Shown here: piece after piece, positions 27,162 to 35,426 of the stretch | Layout: every line of letters begins with the position of its first letter | Numbering within the stretch: the stretch's first letter is position 1 | Source of the DNA: Sphingobacterium rhinopitheci | GTDB taxonomy: Bacteria; Bacteroidota; Bacteroidia; Sphingobacteriales; Sphingobacteriaceae | Direction: 5' to 3' | NCBI RefSeq assembly: GCF_022627575.1 | Contig: NZ_JADEYQ010000015.1 | Coordinates: forward strand, 1-64,000 | Length of the DNA stretch: 64,000 nt | Notes under the pieces: model-generated | Database searches by the model: none | What the model saw: only the letters and a program-made list of their open reading frames with translations | Told to the model about the DNA's origin: nothing | Position numbers and translations under genes: made by a program

Positions 27162-28133
27162 TTATTTTATCCAACCTTTTTCGATTGCTTCTTTTGCGTG
27201 GTAGGTTAATATAGAAGTTGCTCCGGCACGTTTGAAACTTAATAACGTTTCCATGATAGCCGCTTCGGACAACCATCCGTTAGCGATAGCTGCCTTCAAC
27301 ATCGCATATTCACCAGATACATTATAGGCTGCAATCGGTAAATCAAAGTTGTCATTCAATAATTTGATGATATCCAAATAGGGAAGACCTGGTTTTACCA
27401 TTAAGAAATCAGCACCTTCTTCCATATCAAGTTGTGCTTCGATCAGCGCTTCTCTAGTGTTTGCAGGATTCATTTGGTATGATTTCTTATCTCCTTTTTT
27501 CGGAGCAGAACCTAGCGCATCACGGAATGGACCGTAGAATGCTGACGCATATTTTGCAGTATATGACATCAAGGAAACATTCGTAAACCCATTTTCATCC
27601 AATATATTACGGATATAGCCGATACGACCGTCCATCATGTCGGAAGGAGCGATGATATCTGCTCCTTTTTGGGCATGTGCTAATGCCATTTTGCCCAATA
27701 CTTCTAATGTTTCATCATTTAATATTTCGCCATTCTCAACGATACCATCGTGACCATCGGAGCTATATGGATCCATAGCGACGTCAGTAACAACACATGC
27801 CTCTGGAAAGTTTTTCTTTACTTCTTCTATGGCGCGTAAGTATAAAGTGCCTTCGCGGTAGCTTTCTGTAGCATATTTATCTTTCAATGATTCCTCTACA
27901 GCAGGGAATAAGTCGAATGCTTTAAGTCCGATATTCATACAACTATCGACTTCGCGTAGCAAGTTGTCAATAGAATAGCGATAGATACCTGGCATTGATT
28001 TAACCTCTACTTTTTGGTTTTCACCATCTACAATAAATAAAGGGAAAATTAAATTTGAAGCAGAGATATGCGTCTCTTGAATCATATCACGAATGACAGC
28101 TGACTTTCTATTTCTTCTTGGACGTTGTAACAT
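27162..28133 (-). CDS. hemB: Porphobilinogen synthase (5-aminolevulinate dehydratase)
   Basis: A 323-residue enzyme condensing two 5-aminolevulinate molecules. The start LQRPRRNRKSAVIRDMIQET and FPLFIVDG are typical. Both Schiff-base lysines are visible: TAKYASAFYGPFRDA (first) and FLMVKPGLPYLDI (second). ACVVTDVAMDPYSSDGHDG has the metal-binding region with an Asp/His pattern rather than three cysteines, suggesting the Mg/K-dependent type. It lies between hemCD (82 bases upstream) and hemL. Confidence 0.96.
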   Translation of the reverse strand: MLQRPRRNRKSAVIRDMIQETHISASNLIFPLFIVDGENQKVEVKSMPGIYRYSIDNLLREVDSCMNIGLKAFDLFPAVEESLKDKYATESYREGTLYLRAIEEVKKNFPEACVVTDVAMDPYSSDGHDGIVENGEILNDETLEVLGKMALAHAQKGADIIAPSDMMDGRIGYIRNILDENGFTNVSLMSYTAKYASAFYGPFRDALGSAPKKGDKKSYQMNPANTREALIEAQLDMEEGADFLMVKPGLPYLDIIKLLNDNFDLPIAAYNVSGEYAMLKAAIANGWLSEAAIMETLLSFKRAGATSILTYHAKEAIEKGWIK

Positions 28134-28214
28134 AATATGTACTATTTGATCATAATCTGTATCCTCGTGCTATTTTTTTACGTGAATACAGATTAATGAG
28201 GTGAATTTTTTTAA

Positions 28215-29837
28215 TTATATATCTAAACCAAATACAGCTTCTGCTAATCCCATTTCGTCAGGAGAGAATGGTAATACGTAAGATAATCCCATTGCTTCAA
28301 TAGGTTTGGCTGTAGAATATCCGATACAAATAATCTTTTGATTCGGCTCAGCTAGGTTTTCTTTGAAATAGGCCTCTACATTGCTAGGGCTTGTAAAGAT
28401 TAAGACATCAGCACTCGAGGCGCTAACATTATCCTCTACAACGGTTTCGTAAATTGGCATATCAATTACCGTCGTAGCTGCAGTCAATGCATTTTGAATA
28501 CTCATCAGCGAATCCTTTGCACGTGGTATAAATACCGTTTGACCATCTACTAACTTGGCAAACTCTTTAGCAATTTCTTCTGTGCTGATTCCTAAATCAT
28601 CACCCGAAAAATCTGCTATGCGGCCATATTTACGTAGAATAGTTTCAGAACCTCTTCCTAATACGCCAATTTTTGTCTTTTTTAATAATAAAGGCTTTAG
28701 GTTAAAGAAATGCTCTATTGCATTCTTACTGTTGAAGAAGATCCAATCTGCACGCTTTAGAATAAATGAATCCAATGTGTTAATTATTGGATATACTTTT
28801 ATTAAGGAGCGATCATCAATAGCAATATTGTGTTTTTTTAGTGATTTGGCAAGGTATGAGTGCTCGTCCAAATCTCTCGATATGAATACTGAGCTAGGTA
28901 ATTTTCTATCTTTTTGGTATTTGGCAAATATTTTCTCTGCCATTCCTTCCGTCGTTTCCGACTGTAGATAATAACGATCTGGAAAATCCTCATTTGTATC
29001 AGCTATAGATGTCCACGCTTCAAATTTACCATCTTTTTCACGACAATAACATCCTAATGGCGCATGGCAACCTGCATCAAACATATTTAAAACTTTACGT
29101 TCGACGGCGATAGTTTTTGCTACAGCCGCATTGTTTAACTTCTGTAAAGTATCAAATAGGTCTTTGTCTGTTTCACGGATTTGAATTGCTAATACTCCTT
29201 GAGCAGGAGCAGGGATTACCTCCACAGGAGCAATCTCCACAATGTGGAAATCTGATAAATCCATATCTATACGTGTAACACCAGCTTTGGCTAATACGAT
29301 AGCGTCGTATTTCTCATCACGTAATTTTTGAATACGTGTTTGAAGATTACCACGTAAGTCTGTGAATTCTAAATCTGGTCTCAACGATAACAACTGTGCT
29401 TTTCGACGGTTGGAAGAAGTTCCTACAGTAGCATTATGTTTTAGGGATAATCGTTTGGTCAGGTCTACACAATCTTTGTGAATAATTATGACCTCTGAGG
29501 GATCTTCACGCTCTGAAACAGCAGCAATAATTAATCCCGGTGGATTGATTGTTGGTAAATCTTTGTGCGAGTGAACAGCAAGGTCAATTTTAGAACTTAA
29601 TAATTCTTCTTCTAATTCTTTAGTAAAAAAGCCTTTACCTTCAAGTTTGTCTAATCTTAGGTGTTGAATGATATCACCTTGAGTTTTGATGATTTTCAAT
29701 TCTGCTTCGACGCCGATTTCTGCCAATCTATCTTTAACAAAATATGCTTGCCACAAAGCAAGTTTACTACCTCTTGTTCCTATTATTAATTTTCTATTCA
29801 CTGCTAATGATTTACGTTTCGTAAAAATTACATGCAA
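28215..29837 (-). CDS. hemCD: Fused hydroxymethylbilane synthase / uroporphyrinogen-III synthase
   Basis: A 540-residue fusion that joins two consecutive steps of heme synthesis. Residues about 15-300 are HemC: LIIGTRGSKLALWQA, KGFFTKELEEELL, HSHKDLPT, and the dipyrromethane-cofactor cysteine in FDAGCHAPLGCY. Residues about 315-540 are HemD-like: FISRDLDEHSYLAKSLKKH, ADWIFFNSKNAIEHFF, and FTSPSNVEAYF near the end. The frame is open from an ATG at 29837, but a GTG at 29801 (VNRKLIIGTRGS) gives the usual HemC N-terminus and may be the real start. HemCD fusions occur in several Bacteroidota. Confidence 0.93.
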   Translation of the reverse strand: MHVIFTKRKSLAVNRKLIIGTRGSKLALWQAYFVKDRLAEIGVEAELKIIKTQGDIIQHLRLDKLEGKGFFTKELEEELLSSKIDLAVHSHKDLPTINPPGLIIAAVSEREDPSEVIIIHKDCVDLTKRLSLKHNATVGTSSNRRKAQLLSLRPDLEFTDLRGNLQTRIQKLRDEKYDAIVLAKAGVTRIDMDLSDFHIVEIAPVEVIPAPAQGVLAIQIRETDKDLFDTLQKLNNAAVAKTIAVERKVLNMFDAGCHAPLGCYCREKDGKFEAWTSIADTNEDFPDRYYLQSETTEGMAEKIFAKYQKDRKLPSSVFISRDLDEHSYLAKSLKKHNIAIDDRSLIKVYPIINTLDSFILKRADWIFFNSKNAIEHFFNLKPLLLKKTKIGVLGRGSETILRKYGRIADFSGDDLGISTEEIAKEFAKLVDGQTVFIPRAKDSLMSIQNALTAATTVIDMPIYETVVEDNVSASSADVLIFTSPSNVEAYFKENLAEPNQKIICIGYSTAKPIEAMGLSYVLPFSPDEMGLAEAVFGLDI

Positions 29838-29915
29838 ATTTAGCCAAATAGAAGCATATTCTGACCGTCAATATGTCAGAATAAAGTATCTTTTAGCCTA
29901 AGAATTGTCGAAGGG

Positions 29916-31157
29916 TTAGTTATTATCGAATTCTGTGTTTTTTACAAGAATATCTTTTGCCATAACCATAGGAACTTTAATGTATTTTTTTTCCATATAG
30001 TTGATTACTTTTTCTAATACTTCACGCGCTTGTGGATCAAGTTTGTTGATATCTTGAGCAAATACTTCTTGCATTGCCATATCACGAATCTCTTTAATCT
30101 TATTAGGAACTTGGCGCATTGCTACTTCAACACGTCTTTGTTTGATAATAGGTAAAAATTCTTTGATATTTTCGTCAATGATTTTTTCAGCATTTGATAA
30201 TTCATTATAACGTTCTTGGATATTTTTTTCAGCAATAGCTTGTAAGCTACTTACTTCGATATAATGAATAGGGTTGTTTTCGAGAACCTCTGGAGCAATA
30301 TCATTTGGAATCGCTAAATCAATAACTATTTTTTTGTCCGTTTCGCCATTTAATAGGCTTTGGTAAAGATTATTGTCTATGATAGATGTTGCAGCCCCTG
30401 TGCATGTAATTAATAAATCGAATCCTTTTTTGTAATTCTTTAACTCTGACAAAGGATATACCTCTGCATTTAAGTCATTCGCTAAAGTAGTCGCATTTTC
30501 TACCGTACGGTTGAAAATCACAAAACTCGCTTTACTATGTTTGGTGAAATACTTAGCTAAATTTCTATTTGTTTCTCCAGATCCCACGATAATCACACGA
30601 GGATTCTCTATTTGTTTGCTCTCTTTTAACTTGCGGTAAGCTAATGAAACTACAGAAATAGGATTACGGGATATATTTGTATAGGTGTATACTTCTTTGG
30701 CAGTTTTTACTAGACGATCCATCATTAGACGAAGGAAATCACCTGTAAAACCTGCGTTTTTACATTGCTCGTAGGCACGACGTACTTGTGCAAGAATTTC
30801 TTTCTCACCCACTACTAGGCTTTCCAGTGAACAAGACATACGGAATAGGTGCTTCAATGCCTCCAACCCCGAATATCGCGTTACTTGGCCTAGGTAGCAT
30901 TGTAATCTATCTGATGGTACACAGAAGTTCATTTTGTCCATAAACTCAGCGATGAAATCATCCGTGAGTTCATGAGCACCATAAAAAACAAACTCCACAC
31001 GGTTACATGTACCGATATAGAATATCTCCGGTATATCAAGACTGTTTTTAAGATTAATTAATCGGGAATCTAACTCCTCATTACAAATAACCAAATTGCC
31101 CAAATCCTTTAGGTCAACATGCTTATGTGTAAATGCTATAACTTTTAAATTCTTCAA
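29916..31157 (-). CDS. hemA: Glutamyl-tRNA reductase
   Basis: A 413-residue enzyme that reduces Glu-tRNA(Glu) to glutamate-1-semialdehyde, the committed step of C5 heme synthesis. The catalytic cysteine is Cys51 in YIGTCNRVEFVFYG. SCSLESLVVGEKEILAQVRRAYE and the NADPH motif VIIVGSGETNRNLAKYF are present, and the C-terminal dimerisation helix follows. It is the first of four heme genes on this strand and has a good upstream promoter. Confidence 0.96.
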   Translation of the reverse strand: MKNLKVIAFTHKHVDLKDLGNLVICNEELDSRLINLKNSLDIPEIFYIGTCNRVEFVFYGAHELTDDFIAEFMDKMNFCVPSDRLQCYLGQVTRYSGLEALKHLFRMSCSLESLVVGEKEILAQVRRAYEQCKNAGFTGDFLRLMMDRLVKTAKEVYTYTNISRNPISVVSLAYRKLKESKQIENPRVIIVGSGETNRNLAKYFTKHSKASFVIFNRTVENATTLANDLNAEVYPLSELKNYKKGFDLLITCTGAATSIIDNNLYQSLLNGETDKKIVIDLAIPNDIAPEVLENNPIHYIEVSSLQAIAEKNIQERYNELSNAEKIIDENIKEFLPIIKQRRVEVAMRQVPNKIKEIRDMAMQEVFAQDINKLDPQAREVLEKVINYMEKKYIKVPMVMAKDILVKNTEFDNN

Positions 31158-31188
31158 CGCTCTAATTTCTAGCTCAAATAACTTGATG

Positions 31189-31222
31189 CAAATGTAGAGT
31201 AAAACGTTGGCTATTCTGTCAA
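31189..31222 (-). promoter_or_regulatory. hemA promoter with a TTTGACAG direct repeat
   Basis: On the minus strand TACATTTG (31189-31196) matches the TAnnTTTG -7 element, and TTG at 31220-31222 lies 23 bases upstream, within the 17-23 range for this phylum. The TTG belongs to TTTGACAG, which occurs again a few bases further upstream (ending near 31234); the repeat could be an operator. Confidence 0.6.
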
Positions 31223-31395
31223 AAATCTGTCAAAGCGGCGTAATTTAGAATTGTTATAAATAATGTTAAATAAGTGTTAAATATCGGTTTCAACGTAATA
31301 AACATACTTTTTTACGTGTAAATATGATGACTGTCAGTAAAACATGACAAAATTGTGATGAGAATCAATATTTGAATTAATTAAGTAAAATAAGA

Positions 31396-31428
31396 TTGTA
31401 CTATCTTGAAAATCACTAATTATCTTTG
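31396..31428 (+). promoter_or_regulatory. Promoter of the two-gene membrane-protein operon
   Basis: TTG (31396-31398), a 22-base spacer and TATCTTTG (31421-31428) match the TTG-N17-23-TAnnTTTG promoter of Bacteroidota, 20 bases before the start codon. Confidence 0.6.
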
Positions 31429-31447
31429 ATAAAATTATTTAATTAAA

Positions 31448-31894
31448 ATGTTAAAATCAAGTAGTATGTATATGATTAGAAAAAAGATAGCTTTTATTGG
31501 AATTATTGTAGCTGCTGTATCTACAATTATGTGTCCTTTTCTAAAAGTAGTATTGGTTGGTAATTGGAACATGTATCAAACTGATGAAAATCTTTTTTTT
31601 ATAACAAATGGTTTATTAGCTATTATGCTGTTGTTTATATTTATTCAAAAAACTAAACTATTTAATTTTTTTAGTAAATTATTTTTTGTTTGGTGCTTAC
31701 TGGCAGTTTGCGCAGTTTATTTCAAAACAAATAATTATTTCGGCATGTCTTTAGCAGATGGTGTATTATCCAAAACAATCCATTTAAGGTGGGGGTGGAT
31801 AGTATTATTCGGTGCAGCAGTAGTGTTATTAGTAAGTACCTCCAAAATAAAACCTAAAACAATTACCAATGAAGAGTCATCAAATAAACAATAA
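31448..31894 (+). CDS. Four-helix membrane protein of unknown function
   Basis: A 148-residue protein with four hydrophobic segments (about residues 12-30, 47-64, 73-91 and 112-130) and a charged C-terminal tail rich in Lys, Thr and Asn. No domain is recognised. Its 3' end overlaps the start of the AI-2E family gene by 26 bases, so the two are translationally linked and probably related in function. Confidence 0.65.
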   Translation: MLKSSSMYMIRKKIAFIGIIVAAVSTIMCPFLKVVLVGNWNMYQTDENLFFITNGLLAIMLLFIFIQKTKLFNFFSKLFFVWCLLAVCAVYFKTNNYFGMSLADGVLSKTIHLRWGWIVLFGAAVVLLVSTSKIKPKTITNEESSNKQ

Positions 31895-32945
31895 TTCCAT
31901 TAACCAGATTGTGTTAATCTTGGTTATTGCATTAATATCTATATTAATATTTACGAATTTAAGCTATTATCTAACCGGCTTTTTAGGGGCTGTGACCTTG
32001 TATATTTTATACCGTAATCTGTATAAAATATTAATTGAGAAAAAAGGTTGGAATAAGCCATTTGCAAGTATTTTATTTATCCTTATATCCATTGTATTTA
32101 TTGTTTTGCCTTTATGGGCATTGATAAATTATTTAACACCACAAATTGTTAATATTGGAAGTAATACTGATGAAATTATTCGTCAATTCAATCAGGTGAA
32201 GGTTTATATGAGTAATAAACCCGTGCTAAAGAATATTGATATGTCTGATGAAGCACTTTTAGGTTTTCTTCAAGATTTTACTAAGTATTTACCGACGATT
32301 TTTAATTCTTTAGTAGAAGTTGGTGTTAATATATTGGTGGCGTTATTCGTTTTGTATTTTATGCTCGTTTATGGTGGTAGTATGGAAAAAACAATTAACA
32401 ATGCGCTTCCATTTTCAAAAATGAGTAAAGATGAAATTTGGAATGAGGTATTCATGATGGTAAAATCTAATGCGTTAGGAATCCCAATTCTTGGATTATG
32501 TCAAGGAATTGTAGCCATGATAGGCTATTATTTTTTTGATGTTGAAAATTTTATTACTTGGGGTTTCCTTACTGGTATAGCTTCTTTAGTACCTGTACTG
32601 GGAACAATGATTATATATATTCCCCTTGGAATTGTTGTATTGGCGTCTGGTCAGACATACAATGGTATTGGTATATTGCTTTATGGCCTGTTTATAATTG
32701 GTAGTATAGATAATATTCTTCGTTTTACGATATTGAAAAGTTTAGGTAATGTGCCACCATTGATAACGGTTTTCGGGGTACTTCTGGGATTAAAGTTATT
32801 TGGAATGATGGGATTAATCTTTGGACCCTTGATTTTATCCTCTGTCGGTGTACTCTTAAAAGTATATAGTAATGAATATGGAAGGTCCAATGAAACCATA
32901 GAAATGGCCAATGCAAGTGATGAGGATACTATATTGGATCGTTAA
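31869..32945 (+). CDS. AI-2E family transporter
   Basis: A 358-residue polytopic membrane protein of the AI-2E/PerM family. The N-terminus has two membrane segments, then a soluble-looking stretch (about 85-145). The C-terminal half has the family's glycine-rich helices, including NALGIPILGLCQGIVAMIGY, GIASLVPVLGTMIIYIPLG, and LGLKLFGMMGLIFGPLILS near the end. Members export small molecules or work as Na+/H+ antiporters; the substrate cannot be told from sequence. It overlaps the preceding membrane-protein gene. Confidence 0.85.
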   Translation: MKSHQINNNSINQIVLILVIALISILIFTNLSYYLTGFLGAVTLYILYRNLYKILIEKKGWNKPFASILFILISIVFIVLPLWALINYLTPQIVNIGSNTDEIIRQFNQVKVYMSNKPVLKNIDMSDEALLGFLQDFTKYLPTIFNSLVEVGVNILVALFVLYFMLVYGGSMEKTINNALPFSKMSKDEIWNEVFMMVKSNALGIPILGLCQGIVAMIGYYFFDVENFITWGFLTGIASLVPVLGTMIIYIPLGIVVLASGQTYNGIGILLYGLFIIGSIDNILRFTILKSLGNVPPLITVFGVLLGLKLFGMMGLIFGPLILSSVGVLLKVYSNEYGRSNETIEMANASDEDTILDR

Positions 32946-33097
32946 TAAGTGAGCACTTACTTTATTTTGAGATATATCTTTTATTGTATTGATTATCTGA
33001 TTATGTTTGTAACACAAAGGGAGATGAAAAATCTATTGTGAGTTTCCACTTACAATATATAACCTCGAATAAACTAATGATAATGATAGACCACCAA

Positions 33098-33120
33098 GTC
33101 TTAAAACTGTAAGACATTTT
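33098..33120 (+). terminator. Weak terminator after the AI-2E gene
   Basis: GTCTTA (33098-33103) pairs with TAAGAC (33110-33115), followed by ATTTTT. Confidence 0.45.
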
Positions 33121-33148
33121 TCTATCCAATTAATAAACTAATTTTGAT

Positions 33149-33190
33149 AAAAAGACTTGACCATTCCATTATTGGCAAGTCTTTTTCCTT
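33149..33190 (+). terminator. Intrinsic terminator upstream of rbfA
   Basis: AAAAAGACTTG (33149-33159) pairs with CAAGTCTTTTT (33176-33186), extended by CCA/TGG across a bulged base. T-rich sequence follows. It either ends the upstream operon or a short transcript that starts within the interval. Confidence 0.75.
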
Positions 33191-33229
33191 TTTAAGACAT
33201 TCTCTTATCTAAGATGCCATTCAATTTTC

Positions 33230-33237
33230 TATCTTTG
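33230..33237 (+). promoter_or_regulatory. Possible -7 box for rbfA
   Basis: TATCTTTG matches TAnnTTTG and lies 52 bases before the rbfA start, downstream of the terminator. No TTG is seen at the usual spacing. Confidence 0.42.
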
Positions 33238-33289
33238 TACGGTATGATCGATTATAGTCGATTAGCACATTATATTAAATAGATTCAAT

Positions 33290-33661
33290 ATGGCGACGGA
33301 GAGTAAAAGACAACAACGATTCGCAGGCGTTATCCAACAAGATTTGGCCGAATTATTTCAGCGCGAGGGTACTGCTTGGGCACCAGGAGCTTTTGTGACA
33401 GTTACAAAAGTTCGTGTAACTCCAGATTTAGCGATAGCGCGTGTTTACCTTAGTTTTTTGAACACAAATACGGCAAAGGATGATTTAGCTAGTATTAAAA
33501 AGAAAACAAACGATATTCGATATAAATTAGGTGCAAGAATAAAACATCAAGCACGGATTGTTCCGCAATTAGAATTTTTCTTGGATGATACTAATGAATA
33601 TGTAGAGCATATGGACAAGTTGTTTGAAGAGATTAGTAAAGAAACTAGACAGCCAGATTAA
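33290..33661 (+). CDS. rbfA: Ribosome-binding factor A
   Basis: A 123-residue KH-like protein that helps mature the 30S subunit and processes 16S rRNA 5' ends. The N-terminal KRQQRFAGVIQQDLAELFQ and the middle stretch VTKVRVTPDLAIARVYLSF are typical, and RYKLGARIKHQARIVPQLEF then FFLDDTNEYVEHMDKLFEEI-like sequence completes the fold. Its stop codon lies within a terminator hairpin that separates it from aat. Confidence 0.94.
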   Translation: MATESKRQQRFAGVIQQDLAELFQREGTAWAPGAFVTVTKVRVTPDLAIARVYLSFLNTNTAKDDLASIKKKTNDIRYKLGARIKHQARIVPQLEFFLDDTNEYVEHMDKLFEEISKETRQPD

Positions 33662-33678
33662 TAAAATCTGGCTTTTTT
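33651..33678 (+). terminator. Terminator overlapping the rbfA stop
   Basis: AGCCAGATT (33651-33659) pairs perfectly with AATCTGGCT (33665-33673) around a 5-base loop and is followed by TTTTT. The stem includes the last rbfA codons, and the T run ends 4 bases before the aat ATG. Confidence 0.82.
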
Positions 33679-33682
33679 GATT

Positions 33683-34360
33683 ATGGTATTTGAATTAGAC
33701 CCCGACGATTATTCTTTTCCCAAACCGGCGCTAGCCGAAGCGGATGGCCTATTGGCGATAGGAGGTGATCTGTCTACAGATAGGCTATTGACGGCGTATT
33801 ATAACGGTATATTTCCTTGGTATTCTGAAGATACGCCGATACTATGGTATGCACCGCACGAGCGTTTTGTATTAGATCCTCAGGAGATAAAAATCAGTAA
33901 ATCTATGTCCAAAGTTCTGCGTACTAATACCTTTCATGTTACCTATAATAAATCTTTTGATGCGGTGATAGACAATTGCTCTTCTGTAGCACGTGTAGAT
34001 CAAGATGGTACCTGGATAGTGGATGACATGAAGCGTGCCTACAAGGAGTTGCATCGTTTGGGATTTGCACATAGCATAGAGGTGTGGCATGGAGAGGAGT
34101 TGGTAGGTGGTCTATATGGTATACTCGTTGGAAAAGTCTTTTGTGGAGAAAGTATGTTTGCTAAAGTTTCCAATGCCTCCAAGGTAGCATTGATTTATTT
34201 ATGTCAGTCTTTCGATTTGGAGTTGATCGATTGTCAAATACATTCAGAACATTTGGAATCTATGGGTGCTAAAACCATTGAATCCTCTGAATTTTATGCT
34301 AAATTGGGACAACAATTATACGATCAACATGGACTTCAAAGATTATTTCGACATCCCTAA
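33683..34360 (+). CDS. aat: Leucyl/phenylalanyl-tRNA-protein transferase
   Basis: A 225-residue enzyme that adds Leu or Phe from tRNA to proteins with basic N-termini, marking them for ClpS/ClpAP. I use the ATG at 33683; a TTG two codons upstream also fits the frame. Family hallmarks are FPKPALAEADGLLAIGGDLS near the start, YYNGIFPWYSEDTPILWYAP and GGLYGILVGKVFCGESMFA. It begins immediately after the rbfA terminator and overlaps the following aminotransferase gene by 32 bases. Confidence 0.95.
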   Translation: MVFELDPDDYSFPKPALAEADGLLAIGGDLSTDRLLTAYYNGIFPWYSEDTPILWYAPHERFVLDPQEIKISKSMSKVLRTNTFHVTYNKSFDAVIDNCSSVARVDQDGTWIVDDMKRAYKELHRLGFAHSIEVWHGEELVGGLYGILVGKVFCGESMFAKVSNASKVALIYLCQSFDLELIDCQIHSEHLESMGAKTIESSEFYAKLGQQLYDQHGLQRLFRHP

Positions 34361-35426
34361 TGGTATTACCTATCTCAATACGCCTGGGAATGGTTTGTTA
34401 CCCATAACTAGCCATGTATGGCGCAGCGGATGGGAGAATGATTTTTTTGACCCTGAAGGTGATTTAAGGGATCAGCAATCTACTTTTATTAAAGCTGTTA
34501 AAGAAGATTTTGCATCTCTTTTTCATTGTGCTACTGATCGTTTGTATTTAGTACCTAGCTTTTCCTTTGGTTACAATACCTTACTCGAAGGATTAGACAA
34601 AAGATGTAAGTTTTTACTTTTGGCGGATGAATATCCATCACTCAATTATCCCGTTATCAGTAGGGGGTTTGCGCATCATATTCTTGCTATATCGCCACAG
34701 ATAGAAGATGATATCTACCTGCATATCTTGAGTCATAAGCCTGATGTATTGGCATTAAGTATTGTAAACTATATCAATGGGCTACAAATAAATTTAGATT
34801 TTATAAAAAGGTTGAAAAGTGAATTTCCTAATCTTTTGATTATTGGAGATGCTACACAATATCTTGGTTCTGAACCCTTTTATTTTGATAATTCGGGATT
34901 TGATGCGCTAGGAGGTTCGGGTTACAAGTGGTTGATGTCTGGATTTGGCAATGGATATATGATGATCTCCGAAAAAATGTCTGAGTTATTATATAAAGAT
35001 GCTAAAGGAAAAGATCGGCCACCAGAAGCTATGTGGTCGCACAAGACAATCTTGGATATATACTTTGAACCTGGCCATCAGGATACATTGAGTCATGGGA
35101 CATTGCAGCAAGCTGTTTTATTTCTACAGAAAATAGGATTAAATAACGTAAAATCATATTTAGATGATCTTGTCAATTATGCTTATCGTATCTTTGGAGA
35201 TAGAAATTGGTTATTGCCATTGATTGCAGATAGAAAGGAGCGTTCGGCATTGATCAATTTACAGATAGATCCAGCGTGGTATCCTTATTTGTTAGCAAAT
35301 GGTATCAAATGCTTCCCACGAGGAACAGGTATTCGTATAGGTATTCATTTATATAATACCATAGAAGATATAAATAGATTAGTAGAGGTTATAGAGCGTA
35401 AAGAAAATGAATATAAAAATAGGTGA
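34329..35426 (+). CDS. Class V-type PLP-dependent aminotransferase family protein
   Basis: A 365-residue fold-type I PLP enzyme. I start at the ATG at 34329 (MDFKDYFDIPNGITYLN), which gives the usual N-terminus; the frame is open further upstream inside aat. GDATQYLGSEPF has the cofactor-binding aspartate, and GGSGYKWLMSGFGNGYM carries the PLP lysine. Relatives include cysteine desulfurase-like and kynureninase-like enzymes, but the loop motifs do not settle the substrate. It overlaps aat by 32 bases and the next gene by 20 bases, so the three form one translational unit. Confidence 0.82.
   Translation: MDFKDYFDIPNGITYLNTPGNGLLPITSHVWRSGWENDFFDPEGDLRDQQSTFIKAVKEDFASLFHCATDRLYLVPSFSFGYNTLLEGLDKRCKFLLLADEYPSLNYPVISRGFAHHILAISPQIEDDIYLHILSHKPDVLALSIVNYINGLQINLDFIKRLKSEFPNLLIIGDATQYLGSEPFYFDNSGFDALGGSGYKWLMSGFGNGYMMISEKMSELLYKDAKGKDRPPEAMWSHKTILDIYFEPGHQDTLSHGTLQQAVLFLQKIGLNNVKSYLDDLVNYAYRIFGDRNWLLPLIADRKERSALINLQIDPAWYPYLLANGIKCFPRGTGIRIGIHLYNTIEDINRLVEVIERKENEYKNR

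Larger units (their letters stand above)
32946..33289. other. Intergenic interval with two hairpins
   Basis: It contains a weak hairpin with a T tail at 33098-33120, a strong hairpin at 33149-33186 and a promoter box at 33230 for rbfA. A palindrome (AAGTGAGCACTT) near 32947 and a stem TTGTGAG/CTTACAA near 33038-33056 are also visible. A small RNA ending at 33186 is possible but unproven. Confidence 0.5.

Noticed and set aside
33030-33190. Candidate small RNA gene upstream of rbfA
   Set aside because: Hairpins and a terminator are present, but no convincing promoter or known RNA family is visible, so it is described only as an interval.
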